Shown here piece by piece: positions 1 through 8,097 of a DNA stretch of 64,000 nucleotides. Under the pieces are notes generated by a model. It was not told the origin of the DNA. It saw nothing but the letters and a program-made list of their open reading frames with translations, and made no database searches. Position 1 is the stretch's first letter. Each line of letters starts with the position of its first letter. A program made the translations under genes and the position numbers. Origin of the DNA: Micromonospora parva (GTDB taxonomy: Bacteria; Actinomycetota; Actinomycetes; Mycobacteriales; Micromonosporaceae); NCBI RefSeq assembly GCF_000718515.1, contig NZ_JNZS01000020.1, positions 62,001 to 126,000 of the forward strand. Direction: 5' to 3'.

Positions 1-1
1 C

Positions 2-1189
2 GTCGCGCTGCCCGCACCCGCGTCCGCCGCGCTGCCCACCGCCGCGGTGGCGCTCGGAGACAGCTTCATCAGTGGCGAGGGCGCCGGGGCGTACACCCCG
101 GTGGTCGACGTCAACGGCGCCAGCCAGGGCTTCCCCGGCTGGACGGCGGCGAACAACAACGCGTTCTTCTGCCACCGCTCGGCGAACGCCTCGCTCCACC
201 AGGCCAACCTGCCGGGCATCCAGAACCGGTTCAACCTGGCCTGCTCCGGCGGCCAGCCGCACGACATCGCCAACGCCTCCCAGGCGCGGGCCAACGGTCG
301 TACCGTGGCCTCGCAGCTGAGCCAGCTGCGCGCCGTCGCGCAGACCCAGGACATCGACCTGGTGCTGATCGGACTCGGTTCCAACAACAGCTCGTTCACC
401 TTCGGCAGCGTCGCGGAGAAGTGCGCCAACCGGTTCATCGCCGACGCCTGGACCGGCTGGTGGGAGTTCTGGGCGTACCTGAACGGCCCGGTGGAGCAGA
501 AGCCGTGCAGCGACGCCGACCTGGCCACCGCCGCGCAGCTCAGCGCCGCGACCGCGGAGACCACGGCGGCCGTACGCCAGATCCTCACCACCCTCGACCA
601 GGTGGACGCGGACGGTCAGCACCGGGTGGTGTTCCAGGACTACACGAACCCGCTGCCGCTGGACCTGAACCAGACGTTCCACGAGGAGGACGGCCGGGAC
701 GACACCCGGGACAAGTTCCGTGACCTCGGCGCCGAGCGGTACGCGGGCGGGTGCCCGATCCACCGGGCCAGCCTGGCGCCGGGGCACCGCTTCTCCCAGG
801 GCCTGGGCAGCATCGTGAAGTCCACCAGGGACACCCTCGCTGCCGAGTTCCCGGCCGACGACCTGGTGTACCTGAACGTGCAGCAGGCCTTCAACGGTGC
901 CCGGCTCTGCGAGCAGACCGGCAGCCCGACCGGCGCGCTGGCCACTCCGATCCGGCTTCAGGACGGCGCGACCGGCACCTTCGTCACCAGCCTCGCCGGC
1001 AAGGACAAGATCGCCATCCAGCGGATCGCGAACACCTGCGTCAGCTACTTCCAGACCTGCCAGGAGTCGTGGCACCCGAACGCCACCGGGCACCAGGTGC
1101 TCGGCCAGTGCCTGAGCGGCGCGGCCTCCACCAGCGCCCGCTCGGTGGCCTGCGTGCGCGCCAGCAACGGGGCCATCTCGGTCTCCTGA
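2..1189 (+). CDS. SGNH/GDSL-family secreted hydrolase, 5' end outside window
   Basis: This is the C-terminal part of an extracellular esterase or lipase of the SGNH fold. The frame is open from base 2, so the true start lies upstream. The first residues (LPAPASAA) look like the end of a signal peptide. The nucleophile block GDSFISGEG follows immediately, then an oxyanion-type block GLGSNNSS and the C-terminal ESWHPNATGH block carrying the catalytic His. The internal GTG at base 47 cannot be the start because it would cut into the GDS block. Several cysteines fit an exported, disulfide-bonded protein. A strong hairpin follows the stop. The substrate cannot be told from the sequence. Confidence 0.85.
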   Translation, partial: VALPAPASAALPTAAVALGDSFISGEGAGAYTPVVDVNGASQGFPGWTAANNNAFFCHRSANASLHQANLPGIQNRFNLACSGGQPHDIANASQARANGRTVASQLSQLRAVAQTQDIDLVLIGLGSNNSSFTFGSVAEKCANRFIADAWTGWWEFWAYLNGPVEQKPCSDADLATAAQLSAATAETTAAVRQILTTLDQVDADGQHRVVFQDYTNPLPLDLNQTFHEEDGRDDTRDKFRDLGAERYAGGCPIHRASLAPGHRFSQGLGSIVKSTRDTLAAEFPADDLVYLNVQQAFNGARLCEQTGSPTGALATPIRLQDGATGTFVTSLAGKDKIAIQRIANTCVSYFQTCQESWHPNATGHQVLGQCLSGAASTSARSVACVRASNGAISVS

Positions 1190-1203
1190 GCGCAGCGTCG
1201 GTC

Positions 1204-1233
1204 GGAGGGCTCCGCCAGGTGGCGGGGCCCTCC
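1204..1233 (+). terminator. Rho-independent-type hairpin after the SGNH hydrolase
   Basis: Arms at 1204-1216 and 1221-1233 pair over 13 positions with one G-U wobble around a 4-base loop. The hairpin starts 14 bases after the stop at 1189. There is no U-tract, as is usual in actinobacteria. Confidence 0.65.
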
Positions 1234-1303
1234 ATCGCGTGCGGCGTCAGCTGCGCCCCGGTCGTCGACGGCCTGCTGCTACCCGCCGGTAACGTCAGGG
1301 CCG

Positions 1304-1309
1304 TAGGCT
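1304..1309 (+). promoter_or_regulatory. -10 hexamer of a leaderless promoter
   Basis: TAGGCT fits TANNNT and lies six bases before the GTG at 1316. No Shine-Dalgarno sequence is present, so transcription probably begins at the start codon. Confidence 0.5.
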
Positions 1310-1315
1310 GGGCCG

Positions 1316-2179
1316 GTGAACGGGGATCTGGAGTACGCGCAGGAGTTCGTCGACGTCGACGGTGGCCGGCTGGGTGTGCAGGTCTATCCGGAACCGTCCG
1401 GAGTGACCGGCGCGCCGGTGGTGGTGATCTGGCCCGCGATGGGCGTCCGGGCCCGCTACTACCGGCCCTTCGCCGCCGCGCTGCGCACCGCGGGGCTGGC
1501 CGTGGTCGTGGCCGACCTGCGCGGCACCGGGGCGAGCACGCCCGCGCCGAGTCGGGCGGACCGGCACGGTTACGCCGAACTGGCCGACGACGTCGGCGCC
1601 GTCCTGGCCGCCCTCAAGCCGCGGCTGGACGGGCGCACCCGAGTGCTTCTCGGGCACTCACTCGGCGGGCAGGCCGCGCTGCTGCACCTCGCCCTGCACG
1701 GCGGCGGCGAGGTGGACGGCTTGGCGCTGGTAGCTGTCGGCATCCCGCACTGGCGGAGCTACCCGGGCCGGCGCGGCCTCGGCGTGCTGCCCTACACCCA
1801 GGGCATCGCCGCCACGGCGGCGCTGCTCGGCGTCTGGCCGGGCTGGGGCTTCGGTGGCCGGCAGGCGCGCGGCGTGATCCGCGACTGGGCGTACACCGCA
1901 CGGACCGGTCGGTTCCCCCGGCTCAACGGTACGGACACCGAGGCCGCGGTCCGCACGGTACGGACACCGGTGCTGGCCGTCAGCGTCGACGACGACCAGT
2001 ACACCCCGCACGAGACCATGGACCACCTCTGCGCGAAGCTCGGCGACGCGCCGGTGACCCGGGAACGGTACACAGTGGCGCAGTCCGGCGCGCCGATGGA
2101 CCACTTCACCTGGGTCCGCGCGGGCGTCCCGCTGGCACGGCGCATCGCCGGTTTCGCCACCGACCTGCCGCCCCGCTGA
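1316..2179 (+). CDS. Alpha/beta hydrolase
   Basis: A 287-residue cytoplasmic serine hydrolase with no signal peptide. The nucleophile elbow GHSLGGQ places the catalytic Ser at about residue 115. The HG-type oxyanion region is replaced by WPAMG near residue 40. A late His in GAPMDHFTWV completes the likely triad. The DLRGTGAS strand-turn is typical of the family. The GTG start is chosen because TAGGCT sits six bases upstream and no ribosome-binding site exists, suggesting a leaderless message. The gene stands alone between a terminator and a small opposite-strand gene. The substrate is unknown. Confidence 0.85.
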   Translation: MNGDLEYAQEFVDVDGGRLGVQVYPEPSGVTGAPVVVIWPAMGVRARYYRPFAAALRTAGLAVVVADLRGTGASTPAPSRADRHGYAELADDVGAVLAALKPRLDGRTRVLLGHSLGGQAALLHLALHGGGEVDGLALVAVGIPHWRSYPGRRGLGVLPYTQGIAATAALLGVWPGWGFGGRQARGVIRDWAYTARTGRFPRLNGTDTEAAVRTVRTPVLAVSVDDDQYTPHETMDHLCAKLGDAPVTRERYTVAQSGAPMDHFTWVRAGVPLARRIAGFATDLPPR

Positions 2180-2213
2180 GCCGTACCGGCCGGTCGGGGG
2201 GGCGCGGGTCGAC

Positions 2214-2381
2214 TCACTCGTCCTCCAGCGGCACCAACTCACCGTCCCGCTCGACCTGGATGTCGGCGTGCTCCTTGCGGGGCGCGACCTCGGCGGTGTT
2301 CCGGTTCGGGTCGTTGTCGGGGTGCATGAGCACCGCGTCTGTTTTGGGGGTCTTCTCCCGGCTCTCGTCCGGCTGCGACAT
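2214..2381 (-). CDS. Small hydrophilic hypothetical protein (55 aa)
   Basis: A 55-residue, strongly charged protein (starts MSQPDESREK, ends VPLEDE) with no hydrophobic segment or cysteine. It is probably disordered and cytoplasmic. It is supported by an ATG with a good GAGGGG ribosome-binding site a few bases upstream and by actinobacterial-style codon use. It is convergent with the alpha/beta hydrolase. No function can be assigned. Confidence 0.6.
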   Translation of the reverse strand: MSQPDESREKTPKTDAVLMHPDNDPNRNTAEVAPRKEHADIQVERDGELVPLEDE

Positions 2382-2579
2382 CGCGTTCCCCTCTCGTCGG
2401 CGTCGCTGGAGGATCTACCCGCCACCGGGCGAACGACTCCTGCCCGGACGAGGCCGACGCACCGACGACACGGATGTCCCGTAGCTGCCCGCCACGACGC
2501 TGATCGGCCCCGGCGCGCCGGGGTTAGCCGCCCGAGCGGCGGGTAAGCCGCACCGCCCGACACGGCGGAAGGGGATCAC

Positions 2580-3209
2580 ATGTCCGAACGGCACACCGCA
2601 CTGCGTTCGATGCACGATCTGGGCCTGGCGGCCTGGTTTGGCGGCTCCCTCATGGGTGCCTTCGGTGTCAACGGCGCAGCGGCGAAAATCAGCGACTCGA
2701 CCCAGCGGCTCCCGGTCGCCTCGGCCGGATGGTCCAAGTGGACCCCGGTCAACGCGGCCGCGATCGGCGCCCACCTGGCCGGCGCCGTCGGCGAACTGGT
2801 GACCGAGAGCCCACGGATGGCGGCCCAGTCCGGCGTCGGCCGGGCCAGCGCCATCAAGACCGCGCTGACCATCGGTGCGCTCGCGGTCACCGGCTACAGC
2901 CGGTTGGTCGGCATGCGGCTGGAGAAGGCCGGCGGCCCGTCGGTGAGCGGTGCCACCGAGCCGAACCACCAGACCCCGGCCAGTGTGGCTTCGTCGCAAC
3001 GGCAGATGAAGCTGCTCCAGTGGGCCATTCCGGCGCTGACCGGGACGCTGGTCGTGGTCACCGCGTACATGGGTGAGCAGCAGAAGCCCGGCCAGGTGTT
3101 CCGCGGGATGCTCGGTCGCGCGGGTGGGATGAAGGGCGCGTCCAAGAGCATGATCAAGATGGCGGGAATGAGCAACGGCAAGCGGCCGATGGCGATGGCC
3201 GGACGCTGA
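2580..3209 (+). CDS. Hypothetical integral membrane protein
   Basis: A 209-residue protein with about four hydrophobic segments (roughly residues 10-30, 58-75, 97-115 and 140-160) separated by short polar loops. It ends in a basic, Gly/Met-rich tail. The ATG at 2580 has a GGAAGGGG ribosome-binding site seven bases upstream. A strong terminator hairpin follows at 3217, so it is a single-gene unit. I do not recognise the family beyond a conserved actinobacterial membrane-protein look. Confidence 0.7.
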   Translation: MSERHTALRSMHDLGLAAWFGGSLMGAFGVNGAAAKISDSTQRLPVASAGWSKWTPVNAAAIGAHLAGAVGELVTESPRMAAQSGVGRASAIKTALTIGALAVTGYSRLVGMRLEKAGGPSVSGATEPNHQTPASVASSQRQMKLLQWAIPALTGTLVVVTAYMGEQQKPGQVFRGMLGRAGGMKGASKSMIKMAGMSNGKRPMAMAGR

Positions 3210-3216
3210 AGCGTCG

Positions 3217-3265
3217 GGCCGGCCGGCGTCCCGCCGCCACCTCGACGGCGGGGCGCCGGCCGGCC
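3217..3265 (+). terminator. Strong 20-bp terminator hairpin
   Basis: Arms 3217-3236 and 3246-3265 pair over 20 positions with one wobble and a 9-base loop. It starts eight bases after the stop at 3209. Confidence 0.75.
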
Positions 3266-3427
3266 CCGCGCGTGTAACCGGAGTGACGACGAATCCCACG
3301 CGACGACGAGTCGGCGCCCGTGCGGCGGCGCGCCGGTGACCTGTCGGGCGGCGAGGGCGGGCGGGCAGCCCGGCCCGAGGACGGCACATCGTCCGCCGGT
3401 GGCGGCGGACCGACGAGCGGGGTGGCC

Positions 3428-3799
3428 ATGACGGCGCACAAGGGACGCAGCGGCGACAACGACCGGCTGGAGCCGGAGGCGACCAACCCGTGGGGCACCG
3501 GCGACGGTTTCGACGCCGACGCGCCCTGGGGCACCGACGACGACTCACCGATGGACGAGGGCAGCGAGGAGACAGCGGTGCCCGAGGGCCGGCGCGGCGA
3601 GCGGCGGGCGGGTGCCCCGGCGGGTCGGACGGGCCCGGCGGGTCGACACGGCTTCGGTTCGGTCGAGCCGACGCGCACGCCGATGGCCGGGCCGGGCGCC
3701 CCACCCGATCCCGCGCCCAGTGGCCGGACCTTCCCCGACGACGCGGAGATCGGCGAGTCGACCCAGGACGCGCTGCGCAGCCGGGGACGGCGGTCCTGA
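3428..3799 (+). CDS. Hypothetical disordered protein
   Basis: A 123-residue Gly/Asp/Pro/Arg-rich protein with no transmembrane segment or recognisable domain. The ATG at 3428 begins MTAHKGRSGDN and gives a plausible hydrophilic N-terminus. An upstream in-frame GTG at 3320 would add a low-complexity leader with no ribosome-binding site, so it is less likely. A WGT motif appears twice (TNPWGTGDGF and DAPWGTDDDS), which favours real coding over chance. It is convergent with the DUF72 gene, 37 bases away. Confidence 0.5.
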   Translation: MTAHKGRSGDNDRLEPEATNPWGTGDGFDADAPWGTDDDSPMDEGSEETAVPEGRRGERRAGAPAGRTGPAGRHGFGSVEPTRTPMAGPGAPPDPAPSGRTFPDDAEIGESTQDALRSRGRRS

Positions 3800-3836
3800 C
3801 CGGACCCGCACCCCGGCCGGCCGGCAGGTGCGCCGG

Positions 3837-4742
3837 TCAACCGTTCGTCGGGACGGCGTGATCGGCGACCATCGTCTCGGTGAGCAGTTGCGCCAGCCGG
3901 GTGGCGTCGCGCTGGGCCTGCCCCGCGCAGCAGTTGTTGAACAGCACGTGCAGCTCGTCGGGGAGAGCCGCGAACTCGGCCAGCCGTCCCGCCCAGTGCC
4001 GCAGCTCGTCCTCGGCGTAGGCGTAGCGGAACTTCTCCTGCTTGTCGCCCTCGACCCAGGCGTCGCTGTGACCGTGGAACCGGACGACCGCCGGCTCCGC
4101 CGTCATGCTCAGGATCGGCGGCACCGACGACGGGTGTCCCTGTGGCATGTCGACGCAGACCACTGACAGGTCGTGGGCGCGGAGCAGGTCCAGGGTGTCC
4201 GCCGCGGCCGCGTCGTCCAACCAGGAGCCGTGCCGCAGCTCGACACCGACCCGCCACGGCCGGCAGCGCTGCGCGAGCTCGACGATCCGGCGTTCGGCCG
4301 CCGGGCTGCGCACCAGCCACGGCGGGAACTGCAACATCACCACACCGAGCTTGCCGGCCGCCGCGATCGGCGCCAGGGCCGCGCGGAACCGGGTCCACAG
4401 CTCGTCGTACGCCCGCTCCGGCAGGTCACGGCGGCGGATCCGGCTCGGGCCGGCGGCCGGACGCAGATCCCGGGGCAGCACGGTGACCGGCGTCGGGTGA
4501 CCGGTGAAGAGGCTGAACGCCTTGACGTCGAAGGTGAAGTCGTCCGGTGTGGCGTCCACCCAGCTCTGGGTCGTCTCCGGCACCGGGATGGCGTAGTAGG
4601 ACGTGTCCACCTCGACCAACGGGAACTGGCTGGCGTAGAAGCCCAGCCGACGCGCCGGCGTGCTGGCCGAGCGGGGGTACCACCCGGAGCGCAGCAGGGA
4701 CTGGTCCGCCCAGGACGACGTGCCCACCTTAATCACAGCCAT
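3837..4742 (-). CDS. DUF72 (YecE-like) protein
   Basis: A 301-residue cytoplasmic TIM-barrel protein of the DUF72/YecE family, whose biochemical role is still not established. The hallmark N-terminus KVGTSSWAD and the motifs VEVDTSYYAIP, FDVKAFSLFTGHP, VVMLQFPPW and GVELRHGSW are all present in order. The C-terminal region has VRFHGHS and the conserved FNNC near the end. The ATG at 4742 is used because family members start just before the KVGTSSW strand; a longer frame to 4847 adds 35 unrelated residues. Confidence 0.85.
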   Translation of the reverse strand: MAVIKVGTSSWADQSLLRSGWYPRSASTPARRLGFYASQFPLVEVDTSYYAIPVPETTQSWVDATPDDFTFDVKAFSLFTGHPTPVTVLPRDLRPAAGPSRIRRRDLPERAYDELWTRFRAALAPIAAAGKLGVVMLQFPPWLVRSPAAERRIVELAQRCRPWRVGVELRHGSWLDDAAAADTLDLLRAHDLSVVCVDMPQGHPSSVPPILSMTAEPAVVRFHGHSDAWVEGDKQEKFRYAYAEDELRHWAGRLAEFAALPDELHVLFNNCCAGQAQRDATRLAQLLTETMVADHAVPTNG

Positions 4743-4876
4743 GTCATTCAGTGGACCGCCATCGACGCGGATCGGCAACCGCTGGCGGTCCTCCGTCGAC
4801 CTGGTGCCGTGCCCGGGAAGTGTCGGTGCCCGGCAATACGGTGGCACCGGGTGGACATCGACGAAAGGGTGGCGGC

Positions 4877-5380
4877 ATGACCAGCACTGAGCAGCTCACC
4901 GGTGAGCGCACCGATCTCCTGCAGGCGCTCCGCAGGCACCGCGGTTTCCTCTTGCAGACCGTCGACGGGCTCACCGATGAGCAGGCGGCCAGTCGCCCCA
5001 CCGTCAGCGGTCTCTGCCTCGGCGGCCTCATCAAGCACGTGGCCGGCGTCGAGCACCGGTGGATGCTCTTCGCGGTGGGCGGCGCGGAGGCGATGGGCCG
5101 CGAGGAGGTCGACTGGGTCGGTCAGTTCCAGATGGCACCGGGCGAGACACTGGCCGGTCTGGTCGAGCGCTTCCAGGAGGTGGCCGCCCGGACCGACGAG
5201 TTGGTCGCCACCCTCGACCTGGACGCGGCGCACCCGTTGCCGCAGGCTCCCTGGTTCGAGCCGGGGGCGAGCTGGACGGTCCGCCGGGTGCTGCTGCACC
5301 TCATCGCCGAGACGTCCCAGCACGCCGGGCACGCCGACATCCTGCGCGAGTCGATCGACGGCGCCAAGACGATGGGCTGA
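4877..5380 (+). CDS. DinB/DUF664 family protein (mycothiol-transferase-like)
   Basis: A 167-residue four-helix-bundle protein of the DinB/DUF664 family, common in mycothiol-producing actinobacteria as metal-dependent S-transferases or isomerases. It shows the typical N-terminal LTGERTDLLQALRRHRGFL helix, the IKHVAGVEHRWM segment with a metal-type His, and the C-terminal signature ETSQHAGHADILRE. The ATG at 4877 has AAAGGGTGG upstream. The substrate is unknown. A second DinB gene lies at 9154-9663. Confidence 0.8.
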   Translation: MTSTEQLTGERTDLLQALRRHRGFLLQTVDGLTDEQAASRPTVSGLCLGGLIKHVAGVEHRWMLFAVGGAEAMGREEVDWVGQFQMAPGETLAGLVERFQEVAARTDELVATLDLDAAHPLPQAPWFEPGASWTVRRVLLHLIAETSQHAGHADILRESIDGAKTMG

Positions 5381-5396
5381 CGCCGACCGTCATCGC

Positions 5397-5435
5397 CACC
5401 GCCTGCGCTGATTCTCGGCCTCACCGCAGGCGGTG
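5397..5435. terminator. Bidirectional hairpin between convergent genes
   Basis: Perfect 11-bp arms CACCGCCTGCG (5397-5407) and CGCAGGCGGTG (5425-5435) overlap the end of the minus-strand gene and follow the plus-strand stop at 5380. Confidence 0.55.
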
Positions 5436-7478
5436 CCGGCGTTCGGTGCTCCGATCTCTCGCGTAGGCGTCGGAGTGACCCCAACGGCCGGGGATGTCGA
5501 GCAGTTCCAGCCGGCCGAACCCCTCGGGCACCGCCGGGTCGACCAGCAGGTTGTCGCCGGTGGGCCGCAGGCCCAGCACGGTGGCGAGCAGCATCAGCAG
5601 GGACCCCGACGACCACGCCTGCGGGCGGCAGCTCGTCGCCAGTTGCACGGGGTAGGTCGTCAGGCTGCGCTCGTAGCCGGCGATCACCTCCGGCACCTCG
5701 CCACCGAGCGTCAGCGTCATGTCGAAGACGCCGGCGGCGATCCGGGCCGCCTGAGCGTCGAGGCGGTAGCGACGCAGCCCGGCGGCGATCACCGCGTTGT
5801 CCGACGGCCACACCGCGCCCAGGTGCGCGCCCACCGGGTTGTAGGTGCGCTGCCCGGTGGCGAACGTGCGTACCCCCCAACCGCTGAACAGTCGCGGCCC
5901 GACCAGGTGCTCGGCTACCGCCTCCGCGCGGTCGTCAGCGACGATCCCGCTCCAGAGCAGGTGCCCCATGTTGGACGCCAGCGCGTCGACCGGCTCTCCG
6001 TACGGGTCGAGCGCCAACGCGTAGTACCCCCGGTGTGGCAACCAGAAGTCCCGGTTGAAGCGCTCCTTCAGCGCTGCCGCCTCCCGTTCCAACCGGTCGG
6101 CGTACGCGAGGTCGCCCCAGAACTCGCGGGCCAGCCGGGCGCCTCGGCGCTTCGCGTCGTACGCGTAACCCTGCAACTCGCAGGTGGCGCGGGGGAAGGC
6201 GGGCTGTCGACCGTGGGCGTCGACGATCGCGTCCGGGGAGTTCTTCCAGCTCTGGTTGACCGCGCCGTAGCGCTCGTTGCGGCGCTGGTAGCGCACGTAG
6301 CCGTCGCCGGTCAGGTCGCCGTACTCGTCGATCCAGTCCAGCGCCATCCGGGCCGGGTGGCGCAGCTCGCGGACCAGGTCCGCGTCACCGGACCAGCGCT
6401 CGTACTCGTCGAGCAGGACGACGAAGAGCGGGGTGGTGTCGGCAGCGCCGTAGTACAACGCGCTCGTCCGTTCGCGGAACGCCCCCGTCTCGCCGTACCG
6501 CAGGTGGGCCAGGATCTTGCCGGGCTCCTCTTCCAGCCAGTCGTCGAGCTGACCGCCCTGCACGAGCGCCAGCATCCGCAGCGTCGACGGGGCCAGTTCG
6601 GGGGTGAACGCCATCGTCTGCAGGCAGGTGATGATGCTGTCCCGCCCGAACAGACCCATCGCCCACGGCAGACCACCGATCGGCACCCGCTCGCGGTACG
6701 AGAACGGCTGGTAGCGCAGCGCCGCCAGGTCCGCGAGGCTGCCCTGGTAGAGCTCTTCCAGGCCGGCGCGCTCGGCCACCAGTTGCGGCGCACGGTCCAG
6801 CCACCGGCTCAGGTCCTCGTCCATCCCCGTGCGCAGGGCGTGCTGGTGCGACTGCAGGTCGGCGCGGAGATCCCGGCCCTCCTCGCCGCCCATGGTCACT
6901 GTGACGTGCAGGTCGGTCTCCCACCTCCCCTCGGGTGGGATGCGGATCCGGAAGGTCATCCCCTGCTCGTCCACGTCGGCGGGGACGGTGCTGCACACCG
7001 TGGTCTCCCGGATGAACCGTTCCCGCTGGTAGCGCAGCACGAGCTGCTGACGCGCCGGGTCGGCGGCGACCTCGACGGCCCGCTGCCGCACCTGCCCGAC
7101 CTCGACGATGTCGGTGAAGTCGCTGGCCATCTCCAGCCGGACGGTGTATTCGGCGGGCTGCGACGAGTGGTTGAGCACCGTGATGTTCTCGTGGAAACAG
7201 TCGTGAACCGAACGGTGCCTGATGATCGACACGTCGGCGTCGATGTAGTGGCTCGCCGTGCCGGGAACCAGGAAGAACCGGGTCTCGAAGTAGGTGAGGT
7301 CGTCCCGGGACAGGGCGTTGGTCCGTTCACCGTCGATCCGCAGCACCCAGTGCGACAGGAACCGGGTGTCGTACGCGAAGAGTCCGACCGGGAGCTGCGG
7401 GTCGGGCTCGATGTCGCCCTGGGCGTCGGTGATGGCGAAGATGTTGCCCGCGATGACGTGCACCAGTTCCTGCTTCAC
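5421..7478 (-). CDS. Glycogen-debranching-type (amylo-alpha-1,6-glucosidase) glycosidase
   Basis: A 685-residue cytoplasmic protein with an N-terminal beta-sandwich of the glycogen-debranching type (about residues 5-200, including GLFAYDTRFLSHW) and a C-terminal (alpha/alpha)6 catalytic barrel (about 230-660). The barrel shows the IGGLPWAMGLFGRDSIIT signature at about residues 267-284 and late blocks GHLLWSG, FSGWGVRTF and YNPVGAHLGAVWPSDNA. Proteins of this family act on alpha-glucans, but many actinobacterial members remain uncharacterised. The start overlaps the stop of the upstream SCP2 gene by four bases (ATGA), so the two are translationally coupled. Confidence 0.85.
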   Translation of the reverse strand: MKQELVHVIAGNIFAITDAQGDIEPDPQLPVGLFAYDTRFLSHWVLRIDGERTNALSRDDLTYFETRFFLVPGTASHYIDADVSIIRHRSVHDCFHENITVLNHSSQPAEYTVRLEMASDFTDIVEVGQVRQRAVEVAADPARQQLVLRYQRERFIRETTVCSTVPADVDEQGMTFRIRIPPEGRWETDLHVTVTMGGEEGRDLRADLQSHQHALRTGMDEDLSRWLDRAPQLVAERAGLEELYQGSLADLAALRYQPFSYRERVPIGGLPWAMGLFGRDSIITCLQTMAFTPELAPSTLRMLALVQGGQLDDWLEEEPGKILAHLRYGETGAFRERTSALYYGAADTTPLFVVLLDEYERWSGDADLVRELRHPARMALDWIDEYGDLTGDGYVRYQRRNERYGAVNQSWKNSPDAIVDAHGRQPAFPRATCELQGYAYDAKRRGARLAREFWGDLAYADRLEREAAALKERFNRDFWLPHRGYYALALDPYGEPVDALASNMGHLLWSGIVADDRAEAVAEHLVGPRLFSGWGVRTFATGQRTYNPVGAHLGAVWPSDNAVIAAGLRRYRLDAQAARIAAGVFDMTLTLGGEVPEVIAGYERSLTTYPVQLATSCRPQAWSSGSLLMLLATVLGLRPTGDNLLVDPAVPEGFGRLELLDIPGRWGHSDAYARDRSTERRHRLR

Positions 7479-7933
7479 GGCCGACCACCCCGAGCGGTCG
7501 TCACGGCCCGGCCAGCAGACACGGCCCCGCCGGCCGGCGCGGTTCGGCCGGCAAGCGCGGCCCGGCCCAGCTCGCGCGGGTGACGGGCGCCGTCCGGCCC
7601 GGAGAAGATCCGCCGCAGCAGCATCAGCAGTTGCACGTTGCCGTGCACTGTCACCTCGTTGCGCAGCAGGCCCGCTCCGGGGTGCAACTCGCCGCGAACC
7701 ATCCGGTCGAAGACCGCCCGGTCGAAGACCGCCCGGTCGGCCCGCACCACCAGCTCGGCGTCCTCGGCCGAACGGGTCACCTGGACGTGTTGGTCGGCGA
7801 TGGTCAGGTACCAGTGGTCGGTGCTGCCGTCGTCACGGACATCCAACCGCAGCGTCCCCGCGGTGGTCTCCGGCAGGTCGGGTCGCCGACCGGTGTCCAG
7901 CTGTCGCAGGTACTGCTCCGCCGTCGCACCCAT
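7475..7933 (-). CDS. SCP2 sterol-binding domain protein
   Basis: A 152-residue single-domain protein of the SCP2 lipid-carrier fold: LRLDVRDDGSTDHWYLTIADQHVQV, then DAELVVRAD, a helix carrying VFDRMV and GELHPGAGLLRNEVTVHGN, ending LLRRIF. Start and ribosome-binding site (GGAGGGG eight bases upstream) are clear. It is the first gene of a two-gene unit overlapping the debranching-type glycosidase. An in-frame tandem duplication of a 15-base unit (7703-7717 and 7718-7732) creates the repeat AVFDRAVFDR in the helix, apparently a recent slippage event that keeps the frame. Confidence 0.8.
   Translation of the reverse strand: MGATAEQYLRQLDTGRRPDLPETTAGTLRLDVRDDGSTDHWYLTIADQHVQVTRSAEDAELVVRADRAVFDRAVFDRMVRGELHPGAGLLRNEVTVHGNVQLLMLLRRIFSGPDGARHPRELGRAALAGRTAPAGGAVSAGRAVTTARGGRP
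7703..7732. repeat. Tandem 15-bp repeat inside the SCP2 gene
   Basis: Two adjacent identical copies of CCGGTCGAAGACCGC duplicate five residues without disturbing the frame. A third, partial copy of the first bases follows. Confidence 0.85.
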
Positions 7934-8097
7934 CAGATCCCCTCCCCACGGTTCCCCGCAGGATCACCCGCGCCCGGGTGAGGCCGGTTCACCCGGAACG
8001 GGTGAGGGTGCCCCGGGGTCGCGCCGGTGGCGGCCCGTTTGCCGCGCGACGAGGTGGGCAGGCCAGTGGTTCAGCCGACACAGACGGGAGCACCGGC

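Noticed and set aside
5433..7583. 716-residue plus-strand frame opposite the glycogen-debranching-type gene
   Set aside because: The opposite strand carries an intact family signature and a coupled start; this frame has none.
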